Shown here piece after piece: positions 12,171-25,400 of a DNA stretch of 64,000 nt. Position 1 is the first letter of the stretch. Every line of letters starts with the position of its first letter. The stretch is from Eutypa lata (taxonomy: Eukaryota > Ascomycota > Sordariomycetes > Xylariales > Diatrypaceae), in NCBI GenBank assembly GCA_022661535.1, contig JAKULF010000003.1:4898001-4962000 (forward strand), in the 5' to 3' direction. The position numbers and the translations under genes were made by a program. The notes under the pieces are model-generated. The model was not told where the DNA came from. It did no database searches and saw nothing but the letters and a program-made list of their open reading frames with translations.

Positions 12171-12253
12171 CCTTAGTGGACCGATGTAGCTCGTCAACTT
12201 TTCTAGAACATAGCACTCGCTGTTCATTTCCTTTAGATTTGAATCTAAATACT

Positions 12254-14137
12254 ATGGACGTAGCAATTTGTGCCGGGATTTCCCTGCTCGAAACCGTGAT
12301 ACTAGGCTCCTTGCGTGGTCTAGTCACACCTCAGTCTAGTACAATCTGGACACTCACTTCTCTTTTCTTAGTACAGTATATAGCGGTCAAATTCTACAGG
12401 GTCTTCCTCTACCATCGATACTTTTCTCCTTTCCGTCATCTTCCAGGACCCCAGGTTAGCTTACTCCTTCGAGAAGCGCATGAAAACACTGTAGAACTTT
12501 CTATAACACGCTCTGTAGGACAATCACTTCTTCTTTGGCCAAGCTATCAATCTCCTTAGAGCTGAGACACCCACTTCGCTATACATAAAATGGATGAGAG
12601 AGAATCTCGACGCACCAGTGATTCGCTATCTCACAGTAGCGAATACCGAGGTCCTCGTGTGTAATAGTCTGAACTGCCATAAGGAGGTACTGCAGACGAA
12701 ATGTTACTCCTTTCGCAAACCAGACCGCTGGCTCCGCATGTTCGAGAGTATGGTAGGGAAGGGGGTGTTGTCCATGGAAGGAGCTGAGCATCGCGCAGCC
12801 CGGAAGATGCTGGCCGGTCCGTTCTCGCTCAGCAATATCCGCAAGCTAGAGCCCGTCTTCCTGTCTAAGGCGAAGGATGTCAACTCGCTCTTCGACTACG
12901 CCATTGCGGCAAATCCGGGCGGCGAATGGGGCGTGATAGACTGCACTGACACTTTCTCCAAAGCGACGTTAGACATCATTGGGGCTACGACCCTAGGTAT
13001 TGACCTAGCGAACATCACGTCTACCAATTTTGGTAGCCACGCACCAGCTGCGAAGAAGGACAACGCATATAGAAAAGATCACGAGAACTACTCGTTCCAT
13101 CAAGCTTATACCGTAACCTTTTCGCAGGACGCTACGGGAAAGGCGCTTTTATATGCTAACGGCTTCTTTCCCACACGCTGGATTCCCATTGAAGCAAACC
13201 GAGTGTTTCTCTTCGCCACCAACTGGCTGGCCAGTACACTGACCCAATTCATCCGCACTCGCCGAAGTCAGGTGAGAGAGGCCGTCGCGGCAGGTAAGTA
13301 CGTCCAAAGATATTCTCGCGACCTCCTCTCCTTTCTCATTGAGGAGGACGTGCCCGGTGGGCTCGCCGAGGGAGTGCCAGAGAAAGAACTTGTGGGACAC
13401 GTAAGTGCTCTCTAGTTACGGATGGTCTTACGGATGGTCTTGCGAATACACCTCATTAACTCAAGGGGAAAAAAATAGCTTCTACAATTCATGTCCGCTG
13501 GCCATGACACTTCAGCGAACGTCCTTTCCTGGGGGCTCTACATCATGGCGACTAGACAGGACATCCAATCTAAGTTGCGGGACGAGATTGCGGGTTTGGT
13601 AGCGGAAACACCAGACCCAACGTATACAGAGATCGAAAGGCTGCGATACCTTGATCATTTCGTCAAGGAGGTTCTTCGGGTCTTTTCACCAGGTTCGTTA
13701 TTTCCGTGTCATCAGGTAACTAATAAGTATCCGCCCTAATGATGTGATCCATTCTAGCTACAACCTTACATCGCCAAGCCATAAAGGATTTGACCATTGA
13801 AGGGGTCCCCATACCGAAGGGGACGACCTTTGATATCGTCCCATCAATGACGATGCTGAATCCAACCATTTGGGGTGCCGATGCGGACGAAGTCGACCCT
13901 AGTCGCTGGGAACGTCTGAGTGCGGAGCAGTCGTCGCCGTATGCATTCGAAGCGTTCTCTAACGGTCCGCGAATATGCATAGGCCGCTCGTTTGCATTCC
14001 TCGAGATCAAGACCATCTTCGTCGAAATTATCCGCAACTACCGGTTCCTAGGTGTGGAAAGGCCGTTCACGGTCGAGAACCCGTGTTTCACACTTAGGCC
14101 TGCTGGCTTAGAGGTGCGCCTCGAGAAGATCGTTTGA
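12254..14137 (+). CDS. Cytochrome P450 monooxygenase, four exons
   Basis: This is a membrane-anchored haem-thiolate monooxygenase; its substrate is unknown. Exons are 12254-12454, 12519-13400, 13479-13692 and 13758-14137, joining in frame to 558 aa. An N-terminal hydrophobic anchor (about residues 10-50) precedes the proline hinge LPGPQ. The I-helix oxygen-binding motif is AGHDTS, the K-helix ExxR is EVLR in FVKEVLR, and DPSRW stands at the PERF position. The haem loop FSNGPRICIG carries the ligating Cys. All catalytic hallmarks are present, so the enzyme should be active. The gene on its 3' side is a convergent b5 reductase. That could supply electrons to some P450s, but fungal b5 reductases are general and I do not infer a pathway. 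Confidence 0.93.
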
Positions 14138-14552
14138 TTCGACGAACTCATGGCAGCGGACTGCTAAAATCACGTAGCCGCCACAGCGATTTCTATCGAA
14201 ATATATAGATATTTGTGACTTTATGATAAACCCAGACTTATGAAATCAAGACAAAGGAAAACTGCAGGGTGACAAAGTGACCGACCATAGTTAGACGAAA
14301 TACGGAGGCCATCCTTGTTTAACCATAGCCTACTCTAATCTATCTAGGTGCCAAATTGAGGTTCTCTGTCGAATTTTATTATCTACTGTGTCGGAACCCT
14401 GCCCCTTTCGCCTACGCAGTGTATGAACACCTGGAGGAGATGAAGTGAGATATATACTTTGTGAAAGATTCCCTCCTTTATATTTTAATTGTTTTACAGA
14501 TTTATATGACAGTTTTAACTAACGAACGAGTACAGTTCCCCACAATGCTCGA
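14138..14552. other. Convergent 3' spacer
   Basis: AT-rich region between the convergent P450 and b5 reductase stop codons. I see no gene or repeat in it. Confidence 0.6.
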
Positions 14553-15509
14553 TTAGAACCTATGGATCTGGCCAGGTGTATATCCCAACTCCGCCAGGAC
14601 ACCACTGTTCGACTTTCCAAACCCCTTAGCGCCAGTCAACGCCTTCTCCATCGCCGGCGGGCCGCAGACAAAGACCTTCGCGTCCTTGTTGCCGGCGTTG
14701 CTTGCACCTAGGCCCGCTTCGTCGAGGACCTGCTTAGTCACGTAGCCCTTCGGGTAGCGCGATCCCGGTTCGGGGTGCGAGACCACGTAGAGGGCTCGGA
14801 AGCGGCCAGGAAACCTCTCCTCCAGCGCGGAGAACTCGTCGCGCAGGAAGATGTCGGCGTCGCTGTTGACGCCCCACACGAGCGTGATCTTCGTCCCGTC
14901 CTCGGGGTTGCCGAGGATCCCCTTCGTCAGCTGGTAGATCGGCGTGATGCCGGCACCACCTGCGACGAGAGCGACGTGCGGGTGCTGGTTTGGTGTCCAT
15001 CTGTAGCCCGGCGGCACGCCCCGGATCATTATGATGGAATCGTCGGGTCTCATGGAGTGCAGGTGTGTGCTTTGCTTTCCACCCGGGTAGTGCTTTACCA
15101 GCAGTTCAATGAAGCCGGGATCATCTGGGTTCTCGTTAGCTATAAAGTTCTTACTTATGAATGACTGGCTTTCATCTCAAATGATGTTTATCTCTGAAAC
15201 ATTAGGGGAGTGAGACACACTGATATCATTTACTGGAGTATATGGCCGGATTGTGGGCAGCCAACTGCCACTAGGCCACGATATAGTCAAGACAGCTGAC
15301 GTCAGGGACAAGCCCGTAGATTGCTTGGGATCTGGGAGAGCGAATCGTAACCGCTTCGTATCATGGCTGACAAGCTCTGAACTCTCAAGACGTACAGAGC
15401 GTGAGTAGAGCGAATATGCTCCAACACCAGCGACGGTAGCAGCGGCAGCGGTAGGGAGGTTTACGATGCTGGCTCTTAGCACAGGCCGGAACGGACTAGA
15501 CGGAGGCAT
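14553..15509 (-). CDS. NADH-cytochrome b5 reductase, Mcr1-like
   Basis: This is a flavoprotein passing electrons from NADH through FAD to cytochrome b5 or similar acceptors. Residues 1-40 have the basic/hydrophobic look of a mitochondrial presequence with a membrane anchor. The FAD motif RPYTPV stands near residue 90, HYPGGKQSTHLH follows, GGAGITPIYQL binds the NADH pyrophosphate, and the C-terminal CGPP motif is present. One intron interrupts the gene. The donor is after 15221; the acceptor is either at 15140 (second exon from 15139, 291 aa) or at 15125 (from 15124, 286 aa). Both keep frame, and the second has a better placed CTAAC branch site. Length is a little short of the usual 300-350 aa. 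A TATATA stretch lies about 50 bp upstream of the start. Confidence 0.88.
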
Positions 15510-15954
15510 TGTGTGTAAATTTTACAGACGGTTGAAAGACAAAAGGAAATAGTTGAAGGGATATATAATCTGTAATTCAGAAATTCTTCTACGGAATATA
15601 GATAGGTAGAAACTAGAAAAGCCTACCATGGACGACAAATATCACTGAGCCCTGCTACCCTAGCATTATTAACTATATATTTGCTCGGAAGTCGCTGTTC
15701 AAAGGATGTCCGATGCTGACTAGAGCTCTAGTAGCTCCGATGTCCGATGTGGTAAGTACAGGCCCGTCATTCGATTTCTTGGGGTTTGACCAATAGGATT
15801 GGATCTGCGCCTCTTTTTGGGTATTGACCCCCCCCCCTGTCAAATTGCGGTCCCGAGACTGCGGTCCCGATATCTTGGTCGGGCCCAAACTCATTGCGAT
15901 CCGTGAATTTTATCTCCGGCTTCCAAATCTCCAGATCATCCTCCATTCCGACTC
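15510..15954. other. Spacer between b5 reductase start and upstream gene end
   Basis: This holds the b5 reductase promoter, including an AT-rich TATA-like stretch near 15561-15570, and a poly-C run near 15827-15837. Short leftward open frames around 15673-15958 overlap each other and show no family signal. Confidence 0.5.
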
Positions 15955-17343
15955 TCATTGACTAAAATACATATAATTAGCTTTGAACAAAAAACAAGTT
16001 AACGTTAAACTTTAAAAATGATATTGACCTACACTTGTCTAGAAACCCTGATAGTAGATGCATCTTCTCGTCGAACGACTTCGTCACATCTGTAATCAAG
16101 GCATCTGAGTCCCTCTGAAAGTCGTTCTGGTCTCCCTCGAAGACCCGGGCAAGTCCGTCAGTCTCTCCAACGCTCGAATGGAGGATAAGGCTTTCTGCCA
16201 TGAACTTTGCAGACAACTCGCGTAATTTATCATGGGCTGCCCGCCATCGCTCAGATAATTGCATGTTTTGCTCTGCATGAAGCTGGTTCAGAGAAACAAG
16301 TGATTTGGGTTCCACTTCCTCTACGATTTTGTCGATGCGGTGTTCACTATACAGATCCCATGCTGCCAAGTGTTCGGTCCAGCCGTACTGTGCTGCAGTT
16401 GTGTCCAACACCATCTGGCGACCAGATCGCAGTGTAAGCCGGAGGACTTCGTGGCAACACAGCGAGCTGAAGTCGACCAAGTCATGTGTGCGTATCTGTA
16501 TAGGGAAGTGGATGTTCTTAGGATAGAACAAGATGACCTCGATCTTCTTGCACACCGCTAACTATATCATTAGTCGAAAGCGGAGTCCCTTGGGCTACTG
16601 GAGTACTTACGTCTAAGGATAAGCTCGATCAGCGGCTGGTGAATGTCTAATGCATCGTTGCATTTCATGGCGAATAGAACAGCTTCTTCTTGGTCGGGAG
16701 AACTGCATAGGTGGCGAGGAAAATCCTGGAAGCGATATCTGCTGGGACTACCGCACTGGACAACATGACGATTGTTCTCTCTTTCGATTCTGAGTATAAC
16801 GGAAGTGTACGCAGTTTTATAGAGATGTGTGAGGAGGTGTTGGAGCACCAAACCTCTCTGACGCAGTTGAGTTTCCTGGAAATCCGCCACATACTGTACT
16901 GGCGGTAGGGAGGCATGCGAGATAGGTTCGCTGATATATGGCCGCATATCTGGCGTCAAGAATGGAGAGTCTTCATCCTTTTTGCCTAGGGCAATCCACT
17001 TGTAATCTCTCAGGCGCTGGGCCTTCTCACTCTGGTCATGTTCTGGCAGTTGCTTCGAAAGTGCTAGACTGGCGAGTTGGTTGTAGAATTGGTGCACATC
17101 TATAGCACCATTCATAACCAGGCGCGCACAACGGGAGATGAAATCATAATCATCATCTGTTGGTTGGAAGGATTCTGCCCTCGACGTGAAGTTGTAAATA
17201 GCTCTTTGGGAGAGGTAAATCGTTCTAGGTTCTTCCCATTCACAATATGGAGGATGTTGTTCAGGGCGAGGAAGGTCATGGAAAAGAGACTCTACAGGAT
17301 CCATCTTCGGATGAATTACTGCATCTTTGTCCCGGTCAGCCAT
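15955..17343 (-). CDS. Uncharacterised protein, about 427 aa, three exons
   Basis: I do not recognise this family. Exon 1 is 16611-17343, exon 2 is 16033-16557 and a short last exon is 15955-15980; joins are in frame with good GT..AG and GTTAAC-type branch sequence. If the last 52-nt intron is not removed, the protein ends instead at 15977. The protein is soluble with no signal peptide or membrane segment. It is rich in aromatic and charged residues, with a Ser/Arg segment just before the first intron in some readings. Its second half includes an AAQYGWTEHL segment followed by a predicted amphipathic helical region. The start at 17343 is the first ATG and is followed by an acidic/proline-rich stretch. 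The codon pattern and consistent splicing make a real gene likely. Confidence 0.65.
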
Positions 17344-18659
17344 ACTTCCAAAGAACAGCTACGCTAAGTGTATGGAAAGAACCCAGCTGTGAATTTAATC
17401 TCGTAATGAGTCTAAAGTCCCTTCAAGTAGCTCGCCCTGAAGAAGAAATCTGTAAGAGTCTGCAAGAAAACCAAGTGATGCTATTAATTCCAGACCTCAA
17501 GAGACCACCTAGTTCGGTATAATGTGGGAAGAAGAAAATTACCTGGAGGATGTATCTAAATGATGGATCATTCGAAGTTATACAAGCGGGCCTGGAAGTA
17601 TTAGAGGAAAGAACAAGAGATATGGTAACAAATGACCCATTCACTAGTAGTACTTTTCCAGCCACATGTAAATGCCTCAGTAGAATGAGATCGTCGTGAT
17701 GATAAAATTATAGGGCCCTAGCTCTAGATGGATTGTAGCAAACTGGCGACCGCCAGCGTGAACCGTCCGGGAGGTTGTCGACAGACTATCATTGTTAAGA
17801 CTATAATCACCAAAGGTATTGCTGCCAAGATTAAAACCCCTAAGAGTATCGCCAAAAGCATACTTTAAATGCATCGCCATTAAACACAGTGGTTAATGAA
17901 AAAAATGACATATTAACTCCCTAGTATCGGGTTTCCTATAGCACATGTATTGTCTCTTTGAAAGTCAAAAGCCTGAAAGAGCTCATATAATCATATATAG
18001 ACAATCTTAGTTTATCCTACCTGTCAGCATACATGTTAATATGGAAATATTGAAGAGACATATAGACATGAATCCAATATCAAACTAGCAGAGACTTCTT
18101 ATATATCAGCATATAGTTATATATTTAAGGGACTGAACATATACTCAATGCAATTGCTTATTAGCCTATATAATTTTGGAAAAACAAATCCATGTTTTAT
18201 CAAGACTAGAGTTTGTCGTTATAATATCTTATTGTAGTAATTATGTTTATAGATCCATAAAAATAATTTAATTATTAAATCCATGTACTTAGAAACTTTT
18301 TCTTCTGCACAATCCTTTAATTTGTACACTTGCTTCAATAATGCCACCGTATCGTTAGGGTGTTCATGGAATAGTTAGCATCATACCCCTATTGGTTTGA
18401 CTACGAGGAGGGGCATACACAAGTACGTCTTCACTATTATATTACACTCTACAGTAGAAACTAACTACATTATATCACGCGGTAGCTCGAGATGAGCATA
18501 CTTTCACGAAGAAACACTGTAATTAGGCTATCCATCCGCGAGATGTTCGGAATGTAATCCAAAATCAACATAGACCGCTTTCCAAGCCGGCAAAGGTAAG
18601 CACGACAACCGCGCATCGTATACCCCTATTTGGTGCTCATATAAACGACAGAACAACAC
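17344..18659. other. AT-rich spacer
   Basis: Strongly AT-rich DNA with no gene I can support. A 67-codon leftward ATG frame at 17677-17880 is too short and isolated to call. Confidence 0.6.
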
Positions 18660-20243
18660 TCACGTCCCGGCAGCAGCATCTTCGACGTACACGACCCCGA
18701 GCATGAGACTCTGGTAGAACCTCCCGAGGCCGACCGTGCCCGGGTACTGATTGTCATTGAAAGTACCGCCGGCCCCCGTCCTCCGCTTCCACACCAGGTT
18801 GCCGGAATCCCAGTCGATGGCCGCGATATACCACGTATACTTTCCGTTGACGGCCAGGTCCTCCTCCTGCAGCGATCCGTACAGCAGGCCGGTCTTCGTC
18901 GAGAGCGCCGGGACGGACTTCGTCCTGATGTCGCTTTCCCACCGCACCTCGCAGCTTGCTGCTGCCTCGCTGCTGCCGCCGCTGCCGACATCGACCCTCA
19001 CGATCCCGCCCGGCATGCTCGTCATGTTGTTCCACGCGCCGTTCACGTCCAGGAGCATATCCTGGTGCTGCTCGATCGGCGGCATGTTGAACGTGTTGAT
19101 GATGACCACGCCGTAGCTGGACCCGTCGAAGTGGACCGTCGGGCGGATGTCGACCGAGCTCGCGCCTTCCTCGAACAGCGGGACGGTGCACACGACCTGG
19201 TCGCCCGGGTCTTCCTGCGCCGCCTGGCGGATGACCAGCAGGTTGACCCGGCCGTCGGCGTTGTCGGTCGTGGTGACGTACTCGCTGCCCAGGAGCACGG
19301 GCGTCGCCCCGCCGCCGCGCGTCAGCCCCCCGGGCTTCTGGTGCGTGCCGGAATCGTACTCCGTCTTCCAGACGGTCGTCACCCCGCCCCCCTCCGGGTC
19401 GGTCGTGAACGCCCACACGTACCCGGCGGTGCTCTCGGTGCCGTTGAGCGGGCCCGTGACGACGTAGGCCGTCGTCCCGTTGATGGCGATGCCGTTCTCG
19501 ATCTGCTGGTCCGGGATGTGGAGCGTGTGGATCTGCCCGTTGGGCTCGACGTACCCCACCGTCGTGGACGACTGAGGCCCGAGAGGGGTGCCCGAGAGCG
19601 TGCCACTAGTGAACCAGATGTTCCCCTCGGTGTCGAAGAGGTTGTTCAGCAGCGTTTCCCCGGTCGACAGCGAGGCGTTGACGCTGATCTCCCGGGTCTG
19701 CGTCAGGGTCGTCTCCCCACCCGCATCCGCATCCGCATCCGCATCCTTGCGCTGGACGACGTAGAGGCGCCCGGATGAGCCGGAAATCAGCAGCGAACTG
19801 TCCTCTAGACGCTGCTCCATGTAGCCAAGATTGAGGTACTCGTCAGGATCGTCCGGGTACCACTCGGCCAGGTTTTCCAGGGTGGACGGGTCGTAAGCCC
19901 CGAGTCCTATTCGCGGGCTTGCGGGGTTGCTAATGTCCGCCCTGCCGCCGGATAGCGTTCCATTAGGTCCCCATAGCATCACGCCCAGGATCTGCAACGC
20001 GCTGGTAACCTTGGGGTCGTTGCCTAGCGGCCCGGGGGAGTCTGTGCTGCCTGTGTTGGCACTGTCGCCGTGCATCAATGAACACAGCGGCTGGAATTGT
20101 AGCTTGGGTAGTAGCTCGTTGGCTGTAGCTAGAGCGCCCGTGAACTCCTCGCCCCAGGGTATCTGCGTGTCTGGCACGGGAAGCGGCGCCAGCGCGACCG
20201 CGACTGAAAGCTGGAGGGCTACTGATAATGCTGGAGCCCACAT
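18660..20243 (-). CDS. Secreted PQQ/beta-propeller-like protein
   Basis: The protein is predicted to be exported and beta-rich, resembling fungal quinoprotein-like or BamB-like propellers of unknown role. The start is the ATG at 20243, which gives a hydrophobic signal peptide over about residues 1-20; no in-frame ATG lies upstream. Propeller-type signs are repeated G-x-(L/V)-W/Y-A blades, such as GRLYVVQRK, GYVWAFTTDP, IAAIDWDSGNLVWK and GLLYGSL. There are several N-x-S/T sites. A repeated ADADADADA segment at 19721-19747 lies in a surface loop. At the 3' end GTGAGT overlaps the stop, so the true gene may splice (donor after 18664) to a tiny last exon ending near 18565. Metal-lacking W-motifs argue against a true PQQ dehydrogenase. 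No tight operon partner is seen. Confidence 0.75.
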   Translation of the reverse strand: MWAPALSVALQLSVAVALAPLPVPDTQIPWGEEFTGALATANELLPKLQFQPLCSLMHGDSANTGSTDSPGPLGNDPKVTSALQILGVMLWGPNGTLSGGRADISNPASPRIGLGAYDPSTLENLAEWYPDDPDEYLNLGYMEQRLEDSSLLISGSSGRLYVVQRKDADADADAGGETTLTQTREISVNASLSTGETLLNNLFDTEGNIWFTSGTLSGTPLGPQSSTTVGYVEPNGQIHTLHIPDQQIENGIAINGTTAYVVTGPLNGTESTAGYVWAFTTDPEGGGVTTVWKTEYDSGTHQKPGGLTRGGGATPVLLGSEYVTTTDNADGRVNLLVIRQAAQEDPGDQVVCTVPLFEEGASSVDIRPTVHFDGSSYGVVIINTFNMPPIEQHQDMLLDVNGAWNNMTSMPGGIVRVDVGSGGSSEAAASCEVRWESDIRTKSVPALSTKTGLLYGSLQEEDLAVNGKYTWYIAAIDWDSGNLVWKRRTGAGGTFNDNQYPGTVGLGRFYQSLMLGVVYVEDAAAGT

Positions 20244-22406
20244 ACTGGCGAATTGTTGCCAAAAAAGAACCCAAGATGTTACCCCCACTACGTAGATTGC
20301 GGGTTGAGATGGAAGATGGGTAAATTAAGCTTCGGTTCCAATATGCATATAGGTTTATTAGCGTGCTTCAGATTTCGAAGATTTGTAGGTTAATGATATT
20401 TATCATAGAATGATACATGCCAATTATTACTATGTAGGTATCATGTACTTTGACAACGACTTGAGAAGAAGAGATTAAGTATTGACCATGCTAATTCTAC
20501 GTATGTGGGGATGCAGAATGCCCCTGTGCCCTTCCTGGGGTGATCGGCAACTTCTTTTTTGTAGTGGAGAGTATTTCCATTCCTTCTCCCCTGCTCCCCC
20601 GCCACCTATCGAAGAGGCGGCTGGCGACGACATCATCATCCGCTTATATTGCGCAAGGGTCTGGTCGGCAGGTCGGGTGTCAGGTGTATGGCGCTTTTGA
20701 TCAACTGGTCAGGTGTTGTTACAGTCAGTATGCATCGTAGATTCAAGGTTCATGAAATGCCACATACGTACATGGCGGGTAGCTACATCAACCTATTAGG
20801 GCATCCATATCATTGTTGTTGGTCAAGGCGTTTGTAGACCTATGACCAAGTTGGGAAGGAGGTATATTCGCAGAAACGGAAAGACTGGAAATTTTAAGTC
20901 CGTGAGGATGAACAGATGAATAACTAGGTACTTGGCCTTTCGAAAAGAATGTTCCACTTTCATGGGGATCTGCAGAGTACCTAGTTTGGAATCAAGAACG
21001 CACGACGTTAGAGGAGGTCGAAATCCCGTCATTATACTCCAATCAAGGTTGCTTAATTCTCCGCATGTGGTCAAGTAAGCAACCAATCATGTTGTTCACT
21101 TCCCACTATTACAACCTAGTTAAGGATGATAAAACCTGATCTTTATATCCCAAATGTGATAAATTGGTAAACACAAGGATTATTTGTATATATTCAAAGT
21201 GTTCGTTAACATTTGACCATAGATGATATTTTGTATGGTAACTTCAATATAGGTAGATAATGGTAAAGTATTAATACTATGGGCCTTACTATAGATGGGA
21301 ACCTAACAGTTTACATGATTTTCTTATTCCCCAACAAGACCACATACAGTGGAGCTTTTGTGTGCATCTGAGCAGGAACCCAGACATGATTTGACTGGCC
21401 ACCATCGTGATTAGGTTTAATATGTCTCAGTATACTGATGTGGCCTATGATCATAGCCTCACCAACTGACCAAGGATTTGGTATTGGCATTCATAATAGT
21501 TATTCGGGTACTTCAGACATGTGGTACTTTCTAATAAATTTCTATAAACCTAAGGGATTTTAGAACATTCTCACGAATCTTCTATGGCAGGGTTCAGGAT
21601 ATTATATATACATGCACAGCAAATAATATAGATGCACATTTAAAATGTAAGGCAAAATAAGAGGTTATACGAGATAAGAGATTTCGTAAGCTGCATGCAA
21701 TAAAACTCTGCTCCCCCGTATCTCTTCTCAATAGCAATGCGCCTCATCTATGGAGCTGGGTAAGAAATACTCATATTCGTGAAAACCAGTGCAGATTTAA
21801 GAGGTCAGTGATAATAATGTGATAATATTAATAGTTCTGAAAGATGTGATTCAACATTTATGTTGGGTCATAGCTTGATAAAACATAGACAACTAACAAA
21901 AAGAACCGACGAGAAAACGATGGACATACGAACTAACTCGGGTCGACTACACAAGATGTCTGCAGTGATTTTGAGAGTTGACTTGGGAATATCCGCACGC
22001 ATTGTAATGCTATCTTCCTGCTTAGAGCTATTTTAGTGCTGAACGTTGGGAGGAAACCGGACTGGGAGGGGGGGAGAGGGCAACAATTCTCGTCGTGAGC
22101 ATACACAACTATCACTAAAACTTGAAGTATCCTTATGCAAGAATGTTAATCACATATTATTATAATATATATTCTACGTTACTACCGGTACAACGCAATA
22201 CTCTGCCTGGCACACAAACCCCCTCTTGAACAGCGACTTGGCGAAAGCGCCCCCTCTCACAACCCTACCCTACCATACCTTTGCATCTGCTACCACCGGC
22301 ACGGTGGCTACTTCTGGTATTCGATTTAAGAACAAAACAAAAGCAAAAGCAAAACAAAAACGGAGAAGCTTCCTCTTCTCTCTCCCCCCCCCCCAAAAAG
22401 AACCCC
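20244..22406. other. Long AT-rich spacer
   Basis: This contains the promoter of the leftward propeller-like gene and the 3' flank of STT4, which carries a C-rich run at about 22385-22394. No coding sequence is supportable. Confidence 0.6.
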
Positions 22407-25400
22407 TTAATAAGGGATCCCGTTGGTGACGAGCTGGAACTGATCATAGACCATGGTGCTGTAGCTCCCGGCGCTCTTGCGGACGAGCTCGCGGACGTAG
22501 TCGGCGGCGTCGCGCTCGTTGCGCTCGAGGACGAAGCGGTCGCGGAAGTGGCGGATGGTGTCGGGCTTGAAGCACGGCAGGCCCGAGTCCATCATGAGGA
22601 GGACGATCTGGCTGAGCTTGTCGGCGTGGGGGCGGGCGGCCAGGAAGGCTTTGACGCAGAGCTCCTCGAACCACCGGAAGGCCTGGTGGTCCGGGCCGCC
22701 ACCGAGGACCGCCATCATCTCGCGGGTGAGCTTGAAGGGGGCGCGCTCGAAGCGCACGCCGCCGGGCGCGATGTCGAAGCAGAACCCGAAATCGATGTGG
22801 ATCAGGTGGCCTGCGTCGTCGATCATGATGTTGCCGTTGTGCCGGTCCTTGAACTGCAGCAGGTACGAGATGACGCTGTAGGCTGCCATGCTCTTGGCGA
22901 AGTTGCTACGCGCGTGTTGAAACCGTAGGGAATCTTCATTGCCGTACTTGCTGATGAAATAGTCGTATAGGCCGTTGACAGCCTCGCGCCCCACCATGTC
23001 ACGCGAGATGGAGTTGGGCAGCACGTCGATGACACCGCAGCCCGGCGCCGTCGCCGTCACACGGTACGGGAACACGAATACGTCTAGCCCAACGTTGTGG
23101 AAGATGCCGCGGAACGCGGATATCATCTGCAGGGCAAGAACGTCCTGCCGGCAGTCGTCGCCGACTTTGAAAATCGCGCTCTGCCAGGCTTCGACTGTGT
23201 TCTCCGCGGGCGTCCGCCCGTTCTCGGTAGCCTGTGCCACCACCTCCTCCGTTTCCTCGACGCCGCTTTTGGTTTTCTTGATGCGGAAGGTAGCCATGAA
23301 TGGCGCCTTAGCATGGGATTGCAATGGTTTGCCAGACTTTCGATCGATGCCAATCACGACACCATCGGGGTTACTGGGAAGGTAGACTCCAATTTCAACC
23401 TTGATCTTTCGAAGCTCCTCTTCAATCTTTTGCTTCTTCTCGGGTTTAGGTCGCGGAATGTAAGGTTTGAGTTTTCCAGATATGCTCGTGACCTCATCAA
23501 AGAAGCTGAATTCTCGTTCGTAGAAACTCTTGTCCTCTGGAGAGAAACTTTCGATCATCTTGGCCATTACTTTATCAAGGGCGGGTTTGATACCATCAGG
23601 CTAGCTTTGCGTTAGTGATTAGCTATGGCGAATGTAGGATCGATTCACTCACAATTGTACCGTCATCATCCTTGTACGAGTTCGCCTTCATGTTCCAAAT
23701 GATTTGGTGGGCAAACAGTTGAGAGAACTGGGCCGTCTCGATGATGTATCGTTCAACGTAACCAAGGGCGTCATATCGTAGGCCTTGTACGATCTGTGGG
23801 ACATAGAAGAAAGTCACATCAACTGGATGGCTCTCTAGTGCCCGCATTGCATATTGGATCAAGAACGGGTTGTTTTTGTATGCCGGTAAGAAATATGTCA
23901 CGGCCGTGATTGGGTTCACAGGAGCCCAGTAGAGTAGGTACTAGTCGTATTGTTAGCAAGAGCATCTTGACATCTTGATGACATGAATCAGACATACCTT
24001 CAGCTGAAAACTAACATCCTGCGGAAGCTCCCCTCCAAGGAGAATAGGGAGCGCTTCCGGAAGAGAGATAACTCGGGCTGGAAAGTTCAGCAATAACCAG
24101 CGTACAGCGCCATGTATACTCGGGGTCGGGAACCTGGTGACAAGCTCGATTGCTAGGGCGGGATGTTCATCCCACGCTACGCGAATGAGAGGTTTCAAGA
24201 TTGCCTAAATGGTACAGTTGGTAAGAGTGGTAATGTAGCTGTGCGATAGCAACTTACCTCGAGTGCATTCTTGCCTTGGTTTGTCATGATACTTGGCCTC
24301 GGACCAGTCTCATTCACAGGCTGGACCCAAACACCCAATCTGGCTTGTTCACTTTCTAGTAGGGTTTGGAGCAGGGATTCCTTCTGGGGAATGAGTTTGT
24401 AACAGCCGACTGCATGAGCACCTATGTAAGACACGGTGCTCATATGTTGCATGACGTCGGAAATCAGCCGGATTTCTGTCCTGAGTTGCAGATTGTTGCT
24501 GCCGAACGACCACTTTGGCGTGTACTTGAACCAACTTAAACCGGCAGACAATATCTTGTCTTTGAGACGCCATTGACCCATTGCGCCGATAGAGCTGCTA
24601 CTAACCCTGAGAACTCTTAGACTAAAGAGGAGGATGCGTAGGCGGAGTTCTCTCGCTATCGGGTGGGAAATTGAGTGTTTCATAGCATCAAGGGTCAAGT
24701 CAAGCATACGTAGGAAAATCCGTTGGATATCTGGACTACCTAGGCGTGTTGCGTTGAAGTGGCTGGCGAAAAACTGTAAGAGCCGGGTATGAGGCGCGAG
24801 TAGGTCATGAACTACTTGACGTCGCTTCGCCATACCTTCGTTGTCACTGGGGGCAAATTCCTCCTTTAGGAAGAAAGGGTCGGGGTGCCTGGTAATGTGA
24901 GAAAAATAAACAATATCAGTAGAAACGATAAACTTACATTAGAGAGGGATTAAACAACCCGAGTTTATGTTGTAATGTTACTTCCCATTGCTGTACAATC
25001 TCAGCCAGTAGTCGAGGTTCCATTCTTGGGTTCTCGTTCATTACACCAAGCCATAAAGAAACTCCAAACTTAATGGATTCCTTCGTAAAAAGCTTGAAAG
25101 GAATGCTGACGAGATAGTGGGTGATGGCGCTTTCGTCCTTTTCACTACGACATAGGAGAGCGGCTGCTCTCCGGAGTATGTCCCTCACATCGTTTAAAGG
25201 TGTGAGTCTCTTCCCAGCTACTCGAGACTCGACATGTGCCAACGCAGTAACCGCATTGGCTCGATCCGTTGGCGCCGTCCTCAGGAAGGAGCCCCTTCGA
25301 TGGAGTGGCATAACATTCAATAATTCTACCCCATGACTAGGTAGAGTTTCACCATACCTGTATTCTTGCCGGGTAGTGTACTGAGCAACAAAGTCAGAAG

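Larger units (their letters stand above)
10107..12253. other. AT-rich spacer, kinesin promoter side and P450 promoter
   Basis: No supportable gene lies here. It must hold the promoter of the leftward kinesin gene and of the rightward P450. A perfect 18-bp palindrome sits at 11218-11235 and a TATA box at 12164-12170. Confidence 0.6.

Noticed and set aside
12254..20243. Secondary-metabolite cluster around the P450
   Set aside because: No polyketide synthase, peptide synthetase, terpene synthase or cluster regulator is present; neighbours are unrelated.
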